Assembly (NCBI GenBank): GCA_963804245.1
Contig: CAWDPQ010000009.1
Location: 62,001-126,000 of the forward strand
Reading direction: 5' to 3'
DNA length: 64,000 nucleotides
From: CAWDPQ01 sp963804245
Lineage (GTDB): Bacteria; Acidobacteriota; Vicinamibacteria; Vicinamibacterales; 2-12-FULL-66-21
Part shown: positions 39,072 through 48,877 of the stretch, piece by piece
Numbering within the stretch: the first letter of the stretch is position 1
Layout: each line of letters begins with the position of its first letter
Notes under the pieces: generated by a model
Seen by the model: only the letters and a program-made list of their open reading frames with translations
The model's database searches: none
Told to the model about the DNA's origin: nothing
Made by a program: the position numbers and the translations under genes

Positions 39072-39602
39072 GTGGAGTTCGAGCCTGCCGGCCTGGACGG
39101 TGCCTGGGTAGTGCACCTCGATCGACGCGAGGACGAGCGTGGATTTTTCGCGCGCGTGTGGTGCGCCGACGAATTTCAGCGTCGCGGCCTGAACCCGGCG
39201 CTGGCACAGGGCAGTCTTTCCTATAACCATTCGTCCGGCACACTCCGCGGCATGCACTATCAGGCGGCGCCGGCGCAAGAGGCCAAAGTGGTGCGGTGCG
39301 TGCGCGGCGCCATTCACGACGTGTTGATTGACGTGCGCCCCGAATCGCCGACCTACCGCAAGTGGATCGCTCGAGAGCTGACGGCGGACAATCGCCTGTC
39401 GTTCTATGTCCCCGAGGGCGTGGCGCACGGTTTCCTGACGCTGTCGGACGGCGCCGAGGTGTTGTATCTGATTTCGGCAGCACACGCCCCCGAGCTGGCG
39501 CGCGGCGTGCGATGGAACGACCCCGCGTTCAACGTCGAGTGGCCGCGCCCTCCCGCGGTCATCTCGGAACGTGATCGCAGCTATCCGGATTTCGCGGCAT
39601 GA
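39072..39602 (+). CDS. rfbC: dTDP-4-dehydrorhamnose 3,5-epimerase-like protein
   Basis: 176 residues, standard length. Cupin-fold epimerase: DERGFFARVWCADEF, SYNHSSGTLRGMHYQ (catalytic His in the GTLRGMHY motif), VRCVRGAIHDVLIDVR, YVPEGVAHGFLTL. In this operon it presumably epimerises the C-methylated CDP-4-keto sugar rather than the dTDP-rhamnose intermediate. Overlaps the following reductase. Confidence 0.88.
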   Translation: MEFEPAGLDGAWVVHLDRREDERGFFARVWCADEFQRRGLNPALAQGSLSYNHSSGTLRGMHYQAAPAQEAKVVRCVRGAIHDVLIDVRPESPTYRKWIARELTADNRLSFYVPEGVAHGFLTLSDGAEVLYLISAAHAPELARGVRWNDPAFNVEWPRPPAVISERDRSYPDFAA

Positions 39603-40513
39603 CGCGAGTGCTCGTCACCGGTGGAAGCGGCTTCATCGGTCGTCAGGTACTGACTGCGCTCGTGGCAAAGGGCGCCGAGGTTCACGCCTCGTCGCGCGCC
39701 GGCCACGCACCGGGCACGGGCATCACCTGGCATCGGGCGGACGTCCTCGACGCCAAGAGTCTCAACGCCCTCGTCAGCGACGTCCGGCCCGAGATTCTGC
39801 TGCATCTCGCCTGGTTCGCGACGCCGCCGGACTACTGGCGTTCGCCGGTCAACCTGCGCTGGACCGCGGCCAGCCTCGAGCTGGCGCAGGCGTTCGTCGC
39901 CGCCGGTGGCCGTCGCTTCGTTGGAGCAGGCACCTGCGCGGAGTATCAGTGGGGTCCGTCGCCGTGCGTCGAGAACGTGACGCCCCTTCGACCGGCAACC
40001 CTCTACGGCGGCTGCAAGTCAGCCGTCTGGTCCGCAGTCGAGCCGTTCGCGCGCGACGCCGGCATCGAAGCGGCGTGGGCCCGGCTGTTCTTCGTCTTCG
40101 GTCCCTATGAGCCGGCCAACCGTTTGGTCCCCTCGCTCGTGACCGCTCTGCGCGCCGGCACGATCGCGCACTGCCGAACCGCCCGGCACGTTCGCGACTT
40201 TCTGCACGTCGTCGATGCCGGCGCCGCGATTGCCGCGTTGACGATGAGCGGGGTGACCGGTGCCGTGAATGTCGGATCGGGTGAGCCCGCGCGGGTCGGT
40301 GCGATCGCCGAGGGCGTCGCACGACGAATCGGCCGTCACGATCTGTTGCAGATGGAGGACGGTCCGGCCTCGGATGCATTCGTCGTCGCCAACGTGGACA
40401 GGCTGCGCACAGAAGTCGGGTGGCAGCCGCAGTTCACTCTGGATGCCGGTCTGGACGATGCGGTGGCATGGTGGAGCGACCATCTCGTGGCTTCCGCCTT
40501 CAAGCGGAAGTGA
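39599..40513 (+). CDS. NAD-dependent epimerase/reductase, probable 4-keto reductase
   Basis: 304 residues. Extended SDR with VLVTGGSGFIGRQVL, a short NLRWTAASLELAQAF segment, GTCAEYQW and the YxxxK motif YGGCK, ending near a family-typical WWSDHL. Position after the C-methyltransferase and 3,5-epimerase suggests it reduces C4 and completes a CDP-linked branched 6-deoxyhexose. Product identity is inference. ATGA overlap with rfbC. Confidence 0.82.
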   Translation: MTRVLVTGGSGFIGRQVLTALVAKGAEVHASSRAGHAPGTGITWHRADVLDAKSLNALVSDVRPEILLHLAWFATPPDYWRSPVNLRWTAASLELAQAFVAAGGRRFVGAGTCAEYQWGPSPCVENVTPLRPATLYGGCKSAVWSAVEPFARDAGIEAAWARLFFVFGPYEPANRLVPSLVTALRAGTIAHCRTARHVRDFLHVVDAGAAIAALTMSGVTGAVNVGSGEPARVGAIAEGVARRIGRHDLLQMEDGPASDAFVVANVDRLRTEVGWQPQFTLDAGLDDAVAWWSDHLVASAFKRK

Positions 40514-40556
40514 GCGCGCGCCACGCACCAGAAGCGGCAAGCCACGCACTCTGAAA

Positions 40557-41738
40557 ATGAACTGTCCGATTTGCGATCGTCCGTCCGATGCACCGTTCCT
40601 GACCCGCCAGCAGGTGTGCGTGCACCAGAACCTGGTCGTCGACACGCCGCAGGCGGCGCGGGCACTTCGCGCCGGTACACTGGCTCTGCACGCCTGTGCG
40701 GGATGCGGGTTCGTTTTCAATGGCGCCTTCGATCCAACACTCCTTCAGTACGGCGCGGCCTACGACAACACGCAGACCTGCTCGCCGACTTTCCAGCAGC
40801 ACGTGGAAGCCCGTGCCGACCACATCGTCCAGACCGGTGGCGTCCGCAACGCGACGATTGTGGAGATTGGATGCGGAAACGGCAGCTTCCTCAGCTCGCT
40901 TGCACGGCGGAGTGCGGGAATTCAAGGTGTCGGCTTCGACCCGAGCTATTCCGGACCGGACACGGCGGTCGACGGCCGGGTCCGGTTCGAACGGCGCTTC
41001 TATGACGACACGTGCGGTGAGCTCGACGCCGATATCATCGTGTGCCGTCACGTCATCGAGCACATCCAACGGCCGGTCGATCTCCTGCGCACGATCCGAA
41101 GAACGATTCGACAGAACGATGCGCGGATCTTTTTCGAAACGCCGTGCGTGGAATGGATTCTGCGCAACGAAATCGTCTGGGATTTCTTCTACGAACACTG
41201 TTCGTATTTCACGGCCGGTTCCCTTGCGCAGGCGTTTGCCCGTGCCGGGTTTCGCGCCGATGACGTCAGTCACGTCTTCGGAGGCCAGTATTTGTGGGCT
41301 GAAGGCCGGCCGGCAGACGAGCGGCCGGCGGAGAGCGGCGCATCCCGCATCGTCGATTTGGCCCGGCGCTATGCGGATCGAGAAGCGGCCATCGTCTCCG
41401 GCCTGCACGAGCGCGTCGTCGAGCTGTCGCGGCGGGGACCAGTAGCGATTTGGGGCGCTGCGGCGAAGGGCGTCACGCTCGCCAACTTGATCGATCCCGA
41501 GGCCACGCTGCTGGCGTGCATCGTCGATATCAATCCGAACAAGCAGGGCAAGTTTCTACCCGGATCTGCTCATCCGATTGTCGGGCCGGCGGAGATCGGG
41601 ACACTGGGCCTTCGCACCGCGCTCGTCACGAACCCGAACTACTTCGAAGAAAACTCCCGCATCGTGCGAAATGCGGGTCTGAACCTGGAGCTGGTGGACT
41701 TGATGCGCTCGAACGAGGCCCATGCGGATACTGATTGA
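40557..41738 (+). CDS. SAM-dependent methyltransferase with zinc-ribbon N-terminus
   Basis: 393 residues. N-terminal CxxC pairs (MNCPICDRPS and HACAGCGFVF), a class I methyltransferase core (TIVEIGCGNGSFLSSLAR, CRHVIEHIQRPVDLL) and a C-terminal domain ending in a Rossmann-like region (AIWGAAAKGVTLANLID), similar in plan to the C-methyltransferase two genes upstream. Acceptor sugar unknown. A short spacer with AGCGGCAAGC-type repeats separates it from the CDP-sugar operon. Confidence 0.8.
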   Translation: MNCPICDRPSDAPFLTRQQVCVHQNLVVDTPQAARALRAGTLALHACAGCGFVFNGAFDPTLLQYGAAYDNTQTCSPTFQQHVEARADHIVQTGGVRNATIVEIGCGNGSFLSSLARRSAGIQGVGFDPSYSGPDTAVDGRVRFERRFYDDTCGELDADIIVCRHVIEHIQRPVDLLRTIRRTIRQNDARIFFETPCVEWILRNEIVWDFFYEHCSYFTAGSLAQAFARAGFRADDVSHVFGGQYLWAEGRPADERPAESGASRIVDLARRYADREAAIVSGLHERVVELSRRGPVAIWGAAAKGVTLANLIDPEATLLACIVDINPNKQGKFLPGSAHPIVGPAEIGTLGLRTALVTNPNYFEENSRIVRNAGLNLELVDLMRSNEAHADTD

Positions 41739-42486
41739 CACGGACATCGGAGAAATGAAGGTCGAGGAGAAGGGGACGATACGCGATCTTCCGCTCTACA
41801 CGCCGGAGGCCTTTTCGCTGCTGTCCCGCCAGTGGTTGCGGGTGGGTTGGGCGCAGCGCTACAGCTACAGCTTCACCTGGCTGGGCCGGCCGATCATTCA
41901 GCTCCCGGAAGACCTGATGCGCGTTCAGGAAGTGATCTGGGCGCTGAAACCGGATGTGATCATCGAAACCGGTGTCGCGCACGGCGGCTCGCTGATTTTC
42001 TACGCGAGCTTGTGTCAACTGGCGAACCGCGGCCGCGTCATCGGCGTTGACATCGATATCCGCCCGCAGAATCGCACGGCAATCGCCGTGCACCCGCTCG
42101 CCGGACGCATCCAATTGATCGACGGAAGTTCGATCGATGAAAAGGTGATCCGCCAGGTGCGCGCCCTGGCGCAGGGCGCGAAGACGTTCTCGTGCTGCTC
42201 GATTCGAACCATTCGAAAGAGCACGTTCGCGCCGAGCTCGAAGTCTACGCTCCGCTCGTGACCAAGGGCTCGTACATCATCGCCACCGACGGCATCATGC
42301 TCGACCTGCACGATGTGCCGGGCGGCAAGCCGGCTGGGCGTGGGACAACGCGACGGCCGCCGCCGAGCGAATTCGTCGCCGCGCACCCCGAGTTCGTGCT
42401 CCAGCCACCGAGCCGTGATCTTCGACGAAAGCGGCATCAGCGAACCCGTCACCTATTGGCCCGACGGGTGGCTGCGACGGAAGTGA
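41722..42486 (+). CDS. CmcI/cephalosporin-hydroxylase-type methyltransferase
   Basis: About 254 residues. SAM-binding protein of the CmcI/rhamnosyl O-methyltransferase family, seen in many polysaccharide loci: YTPEAFSLLSRQWLRVGWAQ, VIIETGVAHGGSLIFYASL, VLLDSNHSKEHVRAELEVY, VTYWPDGWLRRK at the end. Frame changes near 42185, 42330, 42365 and 42415. Probable O-methylation of a glycan residue. Overlaps the upstream gene by 17 bases. Confidence 0.78.
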
Positions 42487-42520
42487 CGGTGCTCGTTGTG
42501 GTGAGAAGGCGCGCCAGCGG

Positions 42521-43471
42521 TTGCGCGTCGCGTCCGGCCACACGTGCGGTTACCGCATAGCCGTGCACGCGTTCCGCAGGGTCAAGGTCGATTGGCGCAA
42601 GAAGGCGGTGGCGTTCCGCGCCTTCGACGCGCTCCCAGGCGGCCAGCACCTCTACTACCTGACGCAGCGCTACGTCACGCGCACAGTCCCGCGGAACCTC
42701 GCCAACCACGGGAAGTGGCTGTTCGAGCACGCACGCGTCTTCCGGCAGTATTACGGCGACGACGTGAGCAAGGCGCGGCTGTTCGAGTTCGGCGCAGGAC
42801 TCGACCTGTTCAGCAACTTCGTGCAGTGGTGCTATGGGGTCAACGATCAAGTGGTCGTCGACATTCGGCGCTGGGTGCGGGTCGAGCTAGTCGACCAGGT
42901 CATCGCCCACCTGAAGGACAACCCGCCGCCCGGCTGCCTGCGTGTCCCGGAGATCGCGCTGCAGGATCCGCTCGAAGTGCCCCTCAAGCGGCTCTATGGC
43001 ATCCAGTACACGGCGCCGGCCGATGCGCGGCGCACCGGACTCGAGGACGGTAGCATCGACCTGATGTGCACGACCAGCGTCCTCGAGCACGTGCCAGTCG
43101 AGGCCCTGACCGACATCTTCCGCGAGGCCCGTCGGATCTGCCATACCCAGAGCGTCAACAGCCACGTCGTCGACTATACGGATCACTACGCACACTCGGA
43201 CGCGTCGATCGGCATCTACAACTTCCTGCGCTTCACCGACGACGAGTGGCAGCGGTTCAACCCGGACATCCACTACCAGAACCGGCTGCGCCACGCCGAC
43301 TACGGCGAGCTCTTTCGCGCGCAGGGCTTCCGCGTCTGCGACGAGAAAGCCATCGCGCCGGACGATTCGGAGTCGCTGCTATCCGGAGTGCCCTTGGCTG
43401 GACGCTTCCGAGACATGCCGCCGGCCGCGCTGCTGCCGCGAACCGGGCACTGGGTGTTGGGGCGGTCGTGA
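42521..43471 (+). CDS. Class I SAM-dependent methyltransferase, glycan-associated
   Basis: 316 residues from TTG 42521, or about 302 from GTG 42563, which I cannot decide. Contains LFEFGAGLDLFSNFVQW (SAM-binding region), VVVDIRRWVRVELVD, and the post-I region DLMCTTSVLEHVPVEALTDI. Membership of the methyltransferase superfamily is clear; the substrate is not. Converges on a glycosyltransferase gene with a 14-base gap. Confidence 0.72.
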   Translation: MRVASGHTCGYRIAVHAFRRVKVDWRKKAVAFRAFDALPGGQHLYYLTQRYVTRTVPRNLANHGKWLFEHARVFRQYYGDDVSKARLFEFGAGLDLFSNFVQWCYGVNDQVVVDIRRWVRVELVDQVIAHLKDNPPPGCLRVPEIALQDPLEVPLKRLYGIQYTAPADARRTGLEDGSIDLMCTTSVLEHVPVEALTDIFREARRICHTQSVNSHVVDYTDHYAHSDASIGIYNFLRFTDDEWQRFNPDIHYQNRLRHADYGELFRAQGFRVCDEKAIAPDDSESLLSGVPLAGRFRDMPPAALLPRTGHWVLGRS

Positions 43472-43485
43472 TCGAAGCTGGGCCG

Positions 43486-44739
43486 CTAGAGCCGCCTCAG
43501 GACGTCCACGAACTTTGCGTATTGCCGATCGGCGCGAAACTCCATCGACAGCGCCGCGGCGTTCTTCGAGCACTGGGCTCTGAGCTCGCGATCCAGCACC
43601 AGCCGCGCGATGGCGCCGCGCAGCGAGGACGGAGAGCCGGCGACGTAGTTGATGCCGAGATGCCGATCACTGACAAGGGCGCCGATGTCCCGGCCGAGCG
43701 AGTTGACGATCGCCAAGCCGTGGAACAGGTAATCGAACGCCTTGATCGGCATCGCGACAGTGGATTCGCCTTTGTAGGTCGAAAGCGCGACATCGCAGTG
43801 CGGGTAGAGAAGTCGCAGGTCAGCGGCGGCAAGCCGTCCGAGAAAGACGACGTTCGGGTCGTCGATGCGCTCGCAGAGCGATCGCAGGGGCCCGTCGCCG
43901 GCGATCAACACCTTGAAGAGGGCGCGTCCCTGAAGCTGGCGCGTCAGTTGTGCCGCGGCATCGACAATCGCGCCGATGTCGTAGTTTTCTCCGAGCGTGC
44001 CGGCATAGACAATCCATGCCTCGTCGACCGGCTTGTTGCGCACGAGATCGCGGACGCGGCTGTAGCTCGCGCTGCCGGCTTCGGTACTTTCTCGTCGTAC
44101 AGACCAGTAAACCGTCTCGAAGATCACCCCGGGCCGTGTCGCCAGCCGTCGCGCCAGGTTCAGGTAATCCTCGGCGACCGCGACGACGGCCCTGGGGTAC
44201 TGGTAGAGGCGCTTGCGCCAGTAGAAGAGCGGCGCGAGCAGCACGCCGGTGAGCGATCGAAGGCGGCGCGGCACGACCAGCTCGAAGAGCTCGGGCCAGA
44301 TGTCGATGATGTCGAGGACGAGCGCGCTCGTGCCGGCGCGAATCAACGGTGCGAGGAGGATGTCGTAGTAGAAGAGCGCGGGCTCGGCGAGCACGATGAC
44401 GTCGGGCCGTGGCACGGAGCCGGCGACGGCCAGCAGGTTGCGCGCGAAAGTGCGTTCGTAGCGAACCCGCGCGAGCGAGATGTGCGAGTCGTAGCGGCGG
44501 CTGGGCACGATGTGGATCAGGTAATTCTGGCTCACCTGTCGGACCTCGTGCCCCGGCGAACGGAACGTCTTACTCCGGTGCTCGAAGTTCGAGATGAACT
44601 GCGTAACGCAGTAACCGTGGCGCGCCAGGCATTCGGCGAGCATGGTGGAACGATAGGTGGCCCACGGCTCGGACGGCAGACTGCCGTACGGGTTGATGAT
44701 CCAGACCGTCTGTCCAGCGGCCGGTCCGCAATCACTCAT
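43486..44739 (-). CDS. Family 4-type glycosyltransferase
   Basis: 417 residues. GT-B fold: an N-terminal acceptor domain starting VWIINPYGSLPSEPW, and a C-terminal donor domain with WIVYAGTLGENYD, LIAGDGPLRSLCE, VVFLGRLAAADLRLLY and PIKAFDYLFHGLAIV. Similar to WbuB/WcaI-like enzymes of exopolysaccharide loci. Its start overlaps the end of the second GT4 gene. Confidence 0.85.
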   Translation of the reverse strand: MSDCGPAAGQTVWIINPYGSLPSEPWATYRSTMLAECLARHGYCVTQFISNFEHRSKTFRSPGHEVRQVSQNYLIHIVPSRRYDSHISLARVRYERTFARNLLAVAGSVPRPDVIVLAEPALFYYDILLAPLIRAGTSALVLDIIDIWPELFELVVPRRLRSLTGVLLAPLFYWRKRLYQYPRAVVAVAEDYLNLARRLATRPGVIFETVYWSVRRESTEAGSASYSRVRDLVRNKPVDEAWIVYAGTLGENYDIGAIVDAAAQLTRQLQGRALFKVLIAGDGPLRSLCERIDDPNVVFLGRLAAADLRLLYPHCDVALSTYKGESTVAMPIKAFDYLFHGLAIVNSLGRDIGALVSDRHLGINYVAGSPSSLRGAIARLVLDRELRAQCSKNAAALSMEFRADRQYAKFVDVLRRL

Positions 44740-45957
44740 TAGTCAGTGCCTCGCCGATCTGCGCCGCGAGCTGCGCGCCGATGGCGCTCCATTCCAGGTG
44801 ACGCTCGGCAAACGCGCGGGCATCGCGGCCCATCTGCGCCCGCGCGACAGGAGAGTGTGCCAGGCGGCAGACGGCGGCGACGAATGCATCGTCGGTGTCG
44901 GCCTTGACGTAGTGCGTTCCAGAATCGCCAGCCAGGCCCGCGAACGCGAGCGACGCACCGACGACCGGGAGCGCGCAGGACATGGCCTCGGCCACCTTGA
45001 GCTTCGTGCCGGCGCCGATTCGCAGCGGGCACACCAGAATGTCCAACTTCTGCAGCCACGGCACGACGTCGGGCAGGGTTCCGGACAGCGACATGCCCGG
45101 CGTCGCGCTCGCCAACGCCTGGATGGCCGCGGTGGGCTCGCGCCCGATGGCGACGAACCGAATGTCGAGGTCGGGAAGCGCTTGGCGAATCTGCGGCAGG
45201 AGCGTCGTCGAGAAGCGCTGCACGGCCTCGACGTTCATCTGCAAGTCCATGCTCCGAGATAGCCGAGCGTGACCGTACCCGTCGCGGGCGAACGTTCTGC
45301 CCCAGGCACGAAGCGGCGCGTGTCGACGCCGTTCGACGCGACCCAGAAATGCTTCACCGTCGGCGAGGCGTACTGGCGGGTCTGTTCGCGGTCTTCCTCG
45401 GAAACCGAGACGTATCCCCAGATCCGGCGCAGGTGACGAGTCTCGTAGGCGATGGTCTTCCGCGTGTTCCAGGCGGCGAAGAGGTTGACCGGGAACGGCG
45501 AGTTGTCGGCTTTGTTCTGCCAATACACCCTGTCCACGTTCTGTGTGTCAACGACGACCGGCACGCGGGGAACCCCGAGGTAGCCGAGGTGATACAGGAA
45601 GTGGCTGTAGACGACGTCGTAGCGGTGCGCTTCGAGCTCCTGACGGACGAGATGGGCGACGCCGCGGCGCGTGTAGAACGCGACGTGGAACGGACGCGAC
45701 GGGTCGAGGAGCGCGAGCGCCCGCCGCAGCGCGCGTTCCGTGGGCACCTCGGGGCAGATGAAGCGAATGCGCGGATCGTCGGGTGGGCGCTGATCGGGCC
45801 GGCGCGGCGCGATGAGCGTGACGTCGCAGTGCGTGGCGAGGTGGTTGAGCAGGCCGCCGATGCGCACCAGCCCGCCGGTCGTCGCCGGCCACGGCGCCTC
45901 CGGCGAGAGCATCAGCATCTTCAACCTGTTCAACTTGGGAGTGGGACGCGCCGGCAT
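44732..45957 (-). CDS. Family 4-type glycosyltransferase, frameshifted
   Basis: About 408 residues. N-terminal domain: MLMLSPEAPWPATTGGLVRI and VVDTQNVDRVYWQN. Donor domain: DIRFVAIGREPTAAI, LVCPLRIGAGTKLKVAEAMS, LEWSAIGAQLAAQIG. This resembles the sugar transferase/PEP-CTERM-locus GT4 group. The reading frame changes once near 45245 between the two domains. Divergent from the flippase region. Confidence 0.82.
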
Positions 45958-46000
45958 CGCAAGGTGTGTTCACTATACTGGGACCGAGGCGCACGGAGAG

Positions 46001-46261
46001 ATGCCTAGGCGGACGGTGCGGCAGGCGCCAATCGCCGACCGCCACGCCGATGAGCCGATTGGACGGCTGTGGTGGGGTGCGTGGCCGCGATGGCGGCTCA
46101 CCTGGTTCGCCAGCCCGTATCTCTGGCGGTCTCCGCTGGTGCCAGCCGGCGGCCGGCAGTCGATCCCGGCAATCGTCTTGCGGTTCGCCAAGGCCAGCCT
46201 CGGGCACAGGCTCGCGCAGTTCGGGTGGTCCCGGCGCATTCCGTCGTCTCGTGCATGCTGA
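46001..46261 (+). CDS. Small Trp-rich hypothetical ORF upstream of the flippase
   Basis: 86 codons with GC-rich third positions like the neighbours, ending in an overlap with the flippase ATG. Contains RLWWGAWPRWRLTWFASPYL. A TATACT box lies at 45974-45979. The Shine-Dalgarno is poorly placed (GGAG two bases from the ATG). It could be a translated leader or chance; no homologue is recognised. Confidence 0.35.
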   Translation: MPRRTVRQAPIADRHADEPIGRLWWGAWPRWRLTWFASPYLWRSPLVPAGGRQSIPAIVLRFAKASLGHRLAQFGWSRRIPSSRAC

Positions 46262-47784
46262 TCAGCAACACCGCGGCGAACCTCGCGGGCCAGCTCCTGT
46301 ACCCTCTGCTCGCCCTCGTCCTCGTGCCGTTCTATCTCCGGCACCTGGGACTCGAGGGCTACGGGCTGGTGGGCCTCATGTCGCTCGTGGTGTCGCTGCT
46401 GGCAGTCTTCAGCCGGGGCCTCGGGTCGGCGGTGCAGCGGGAGATCGGGCGGCGCAGCGGGACGGCGGCGGCGACAACGCTTCGGCAACTGCTGCGCAGC
46501 GTGGAAGTCCTCTATTGGGGGCTCGCCGCGGGCCTGGCGCTGCTCCTCGCGGCCGCCGCGTTCACCATCGGGCCGCGCTGGGTGCAAGCGCAGCAGCTGT
46601 CGCTCGAAACGGTCACGACGTGCCTGGTTTTGCTGGCGGTCCGCGTCGCTGTCGCCTTTCCCCACAGCGTCTATCAATCGGTGTTCGTCGGCGCCGAGCG
46701 TCAGGTGCTCGGCAACGCGCTCAACGCCGCCATTGCCCTGACCTCGGCGACCTGCAGCGTGGCCTCCGTCCTCGTGTTCCAGTCGGTCGTCGCGGTCTAC
46801 GCCAGCGAGGTCGTCGTCGCCGCGGTGTACGTGTTCGTGCTGCGGGCGTTCGCTTTTTCGGTGCTGCCAGCGGCGCCAGCGGCTTTCGATCGCGGCGAAG
46901 TGCGTGCGCTCATGGGCATCTCGGCGGCGCTCGTCTGGACCAACGGCGTCGGGCTGCTGCTCTCGAATCTCGATCGCCTGATCGTCAGCGCGCTAATGCC
47001 CGTTGCCGCCCTGGCCGTCTACACGATGGCGGTCATGGGCGGCCGGCTGGTGACGCTCTTCTCGAATCCATTTCTGCAGGCGTCGTTCCCGCGGATGTGT
47101 CAGGTAACGCAGAACGGATCGCCAGAGGATCAGGCGCGCGATGTCCTGCGCAACGCGGCGGTGCTTGTCGTCGTTGCCGCCTCGTTCGGGCTGCCGCTGG
47201 CGGCGTTCTCCGCGGAAGTGCTGACGTTCTGGGTGCGCGATCCGGCGCTCGTCGCCGCGACGGCGCCGATTATGTCGATCTATACCGCGGCGTGCCTGCT
47301 GCTGGCGTTTGCGTCGGTGTTCTACCAATGGCAGACGGCGACCGGGCGCGTCGGCGTCCAGGTGACCTTCAACGGCATCGCCCTGCTATGGTTCCCGCTG
47401 CTCCTGTGGATACTCACGCAGCGAATGGGCCTCACCGGCGCGGCAACCGCGTGGGCGATCTACGGCGCGCTGGCCCTGGTGTCGAACGTGTGGGCGACCT
47501 ACGGCCGCGACCGACTACCCGCCACGACAGGGTTGGCCTATCTCCGCATGACCGCCTTCGCGCTGGCGCCGGCGATCCTCTTCACGGCGATCAGCCGTCT
47601 TGCAGCCGACGCCTGGTTTGCGCACTCGCTCGTCGCACGCGCGGCGTGCGCATCGGGCGCCGGATTGTGTGGCGGTCTCGCGGCTGCTGGCGTCGTCCTG
47701 CCGCAACTCCATCGGGGGCCGCGGCCGCCGCCGCTCGCGGCGCACGTGACTGCCCCTGAGTCCATCGAACCGTTGACCCGTTGA
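46255..47784 (+). CDS. wzx: Polysaccharide flippase, Wzx/MATE-like
   Basis: 509 residues from ATG 46255, with about 12-14 transmembrane segments. The N-terminus NTAANLAGQLLYPLLALVLV and the block FYLRHLGLEGYGLVGL are typical of the Polysacc_synt family. Moves lipid-linked repeat units across the inner membrane. Intact, in contrast to the following genes. Ten bases separate it from the NeuB-like gene. Confidence 0.85.
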   Translation: MLISNTAANLAGQLLYPLLALVLVPFYLRHLGLEGYGLVGLMSLVVSLLAVFSRGLGSAVQREIGRRSGTAAATTLRQLLRSVEVLYWGLAAGLALLLAAAAFTIGPRWVQAQQLSLETVTTCLVLLAVRVAVAFPHSVYQSVFVGAERQVLGNALNAAIALTSATCSVASVLVFQSVVAVYASEVVVAAVYVFVLRAFAFSVLPAAPAAFDRGEVRALMGISAALVWTNGVGLLLSNLDRLIVSALMPVAALAVYTMAVMGGRLVTLFSNPFLQASFPRMCQVTQNGSPEDQARDVLRNAAVLVVVAASFGLPLAAFSAEVLTFWVRDPALVAATAPIMSIYTAACLLLAFASVFYQWQTATGRVGVQVTFNGIALLWFPLLLWILTQRMGLTGAATAWAIYGALALVSNVWATYGRDRLPATTGLAYLRMTAFALAPAILFTAISRLAADAWFAHSLVARAACASGAGLCGGLAAAGVVLPQLHRGPRPPPLAAHVTAPESIEPLTR

Positions 47785-47794
47785 CCAACGACAC

Positions 47795-48868
47795 ATGTCC
47801 ATGACCAGAGAACTGACCATCGACGGCCGGCGCATCGCCGACGACACCGACTGCTATGTGATTGCCGAGATCGGCCACAACCATCAAGGCGATCTCGACA
47901 AGGCGCGCCAGCTCTTCCTGCGCGCGAAGGAGTGCGGCGTCGACGCGGTCAAGCTGCAGAAGCGCGACAACCGCTCGCTCTACACCGCCGGCGATGTACA
48001 ACCGGCCGTACGAGCACGAGAACAGCTTCGGCCGCACCTACGGCGATCACCGCGAGTTCCTCGAGTTCGGCCGCAGCGAGTACGTCGAGCTGCAGACGTA
48101 CGCGCGCGAGTTCGGCCTGACGTTCTTCTCGACGGCGTTCGACGTGCCGAGCGCTGATTTCCTCGCGGCCCTCGACATGCCGGCGTACAAGCTGGCGTCG
48201 GGCGATCTGCGCAACCTGCCGCTTCTCAAGCACGTCGCGCGTTTCGGCAAGCCCGATCATCATCAGCTCGGGCGGCGCGGCGCTGGAGGATGTCGAGCGC
48301 GCCTACGACGCCATCGCCGCCATCAACACGCAGATCTGCGTGCTGCAGTGCACGGCCTCGTATCCGACCGAGCCCGAGCACATGAACCTGCGGGTCATCG
48401 AGACGTTCCGGCAGCGGTTCCCATCGGCGGTCGTCGGGCTCTCCGATCACTACAACGGCATCGCGATGGCCGGTCGTCGCCTACATCCTTGGCGCGCGCG
48501 TGCTCGAGAAGCACTTCACGCTCAACCACACCTGGAAGGGCACGGACCACGCGCTCTCGCTCGAGCCGATCGGGATGCAGAAGATGATCCGCGACCTGCA
48601 CCGCGCGCGGCTCGCGCTCGGCGATGGTGTGAAGCGGTCGCTTCCGATCGAATCGAGTGCCCTGATCAAAATGGGCAAGAAGCTCGTCGCTGCCCGCAGC
48701 CTGCCCGCCGGCCATCGTGCTCCGCGAAGAGGACTCGCCATCAAGTCGCCCGGCGACGGGCTGGCGCCGACCGAGCTCGATCGGGTCGTCGGCAGTCGGT
48801 TGACGGTCGCCCTCGAGCCGGACGCTGCGCTCTCGCTCGAAGTGCTCGATGCCGGCGTGAAGGCGTAG
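47795..48868 (+). CDS. NeuB-like ulosonic acid synthase, multiply frameshifted
   Basis: About 358 residues. Condenses phosphoenolpyruvate with an aldose or N-acyl amino sugar. TIM-barrel part: YVIAEIGHNHQGDLDKARQL, AVKLQKRDNRSLYTPAMYNR, FFSTAFDVPSADFLAALDMP, YKLASGDLRNLPLL, LQCTASYPTEPEHMNLRVI, GLSDHY, LEKHFTLNHTWKGTDHALSL. C-terminal SAF (antifreeze-like) domain: LAIKSPGDGLAPTELDRVVG. Frame changes near 47990, 48265, 48470 and 48715. All recognisable motifs are intact after correction. First gene of the ulosonic-acid module. Confidence 0.85.
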
Positions 48869-48877
48869 CCGATTCGC

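Noticed and set aside
43066..44742. Plus-strand open frame of 558 codons
   Set aside because: Antisense to the intact GT4 gene at 43486-44739 and partly a second frame of the methyltransferase at 42521-43471.
45966..47759. Plus-strand open frame of 597 codons over the flippase
   Set aside because: Alternate frame of the flippase gene with very Arg/Gly-rich, hydrophilic composition. The frame at 46255-47784 gives a proper polytopic membrane protein.
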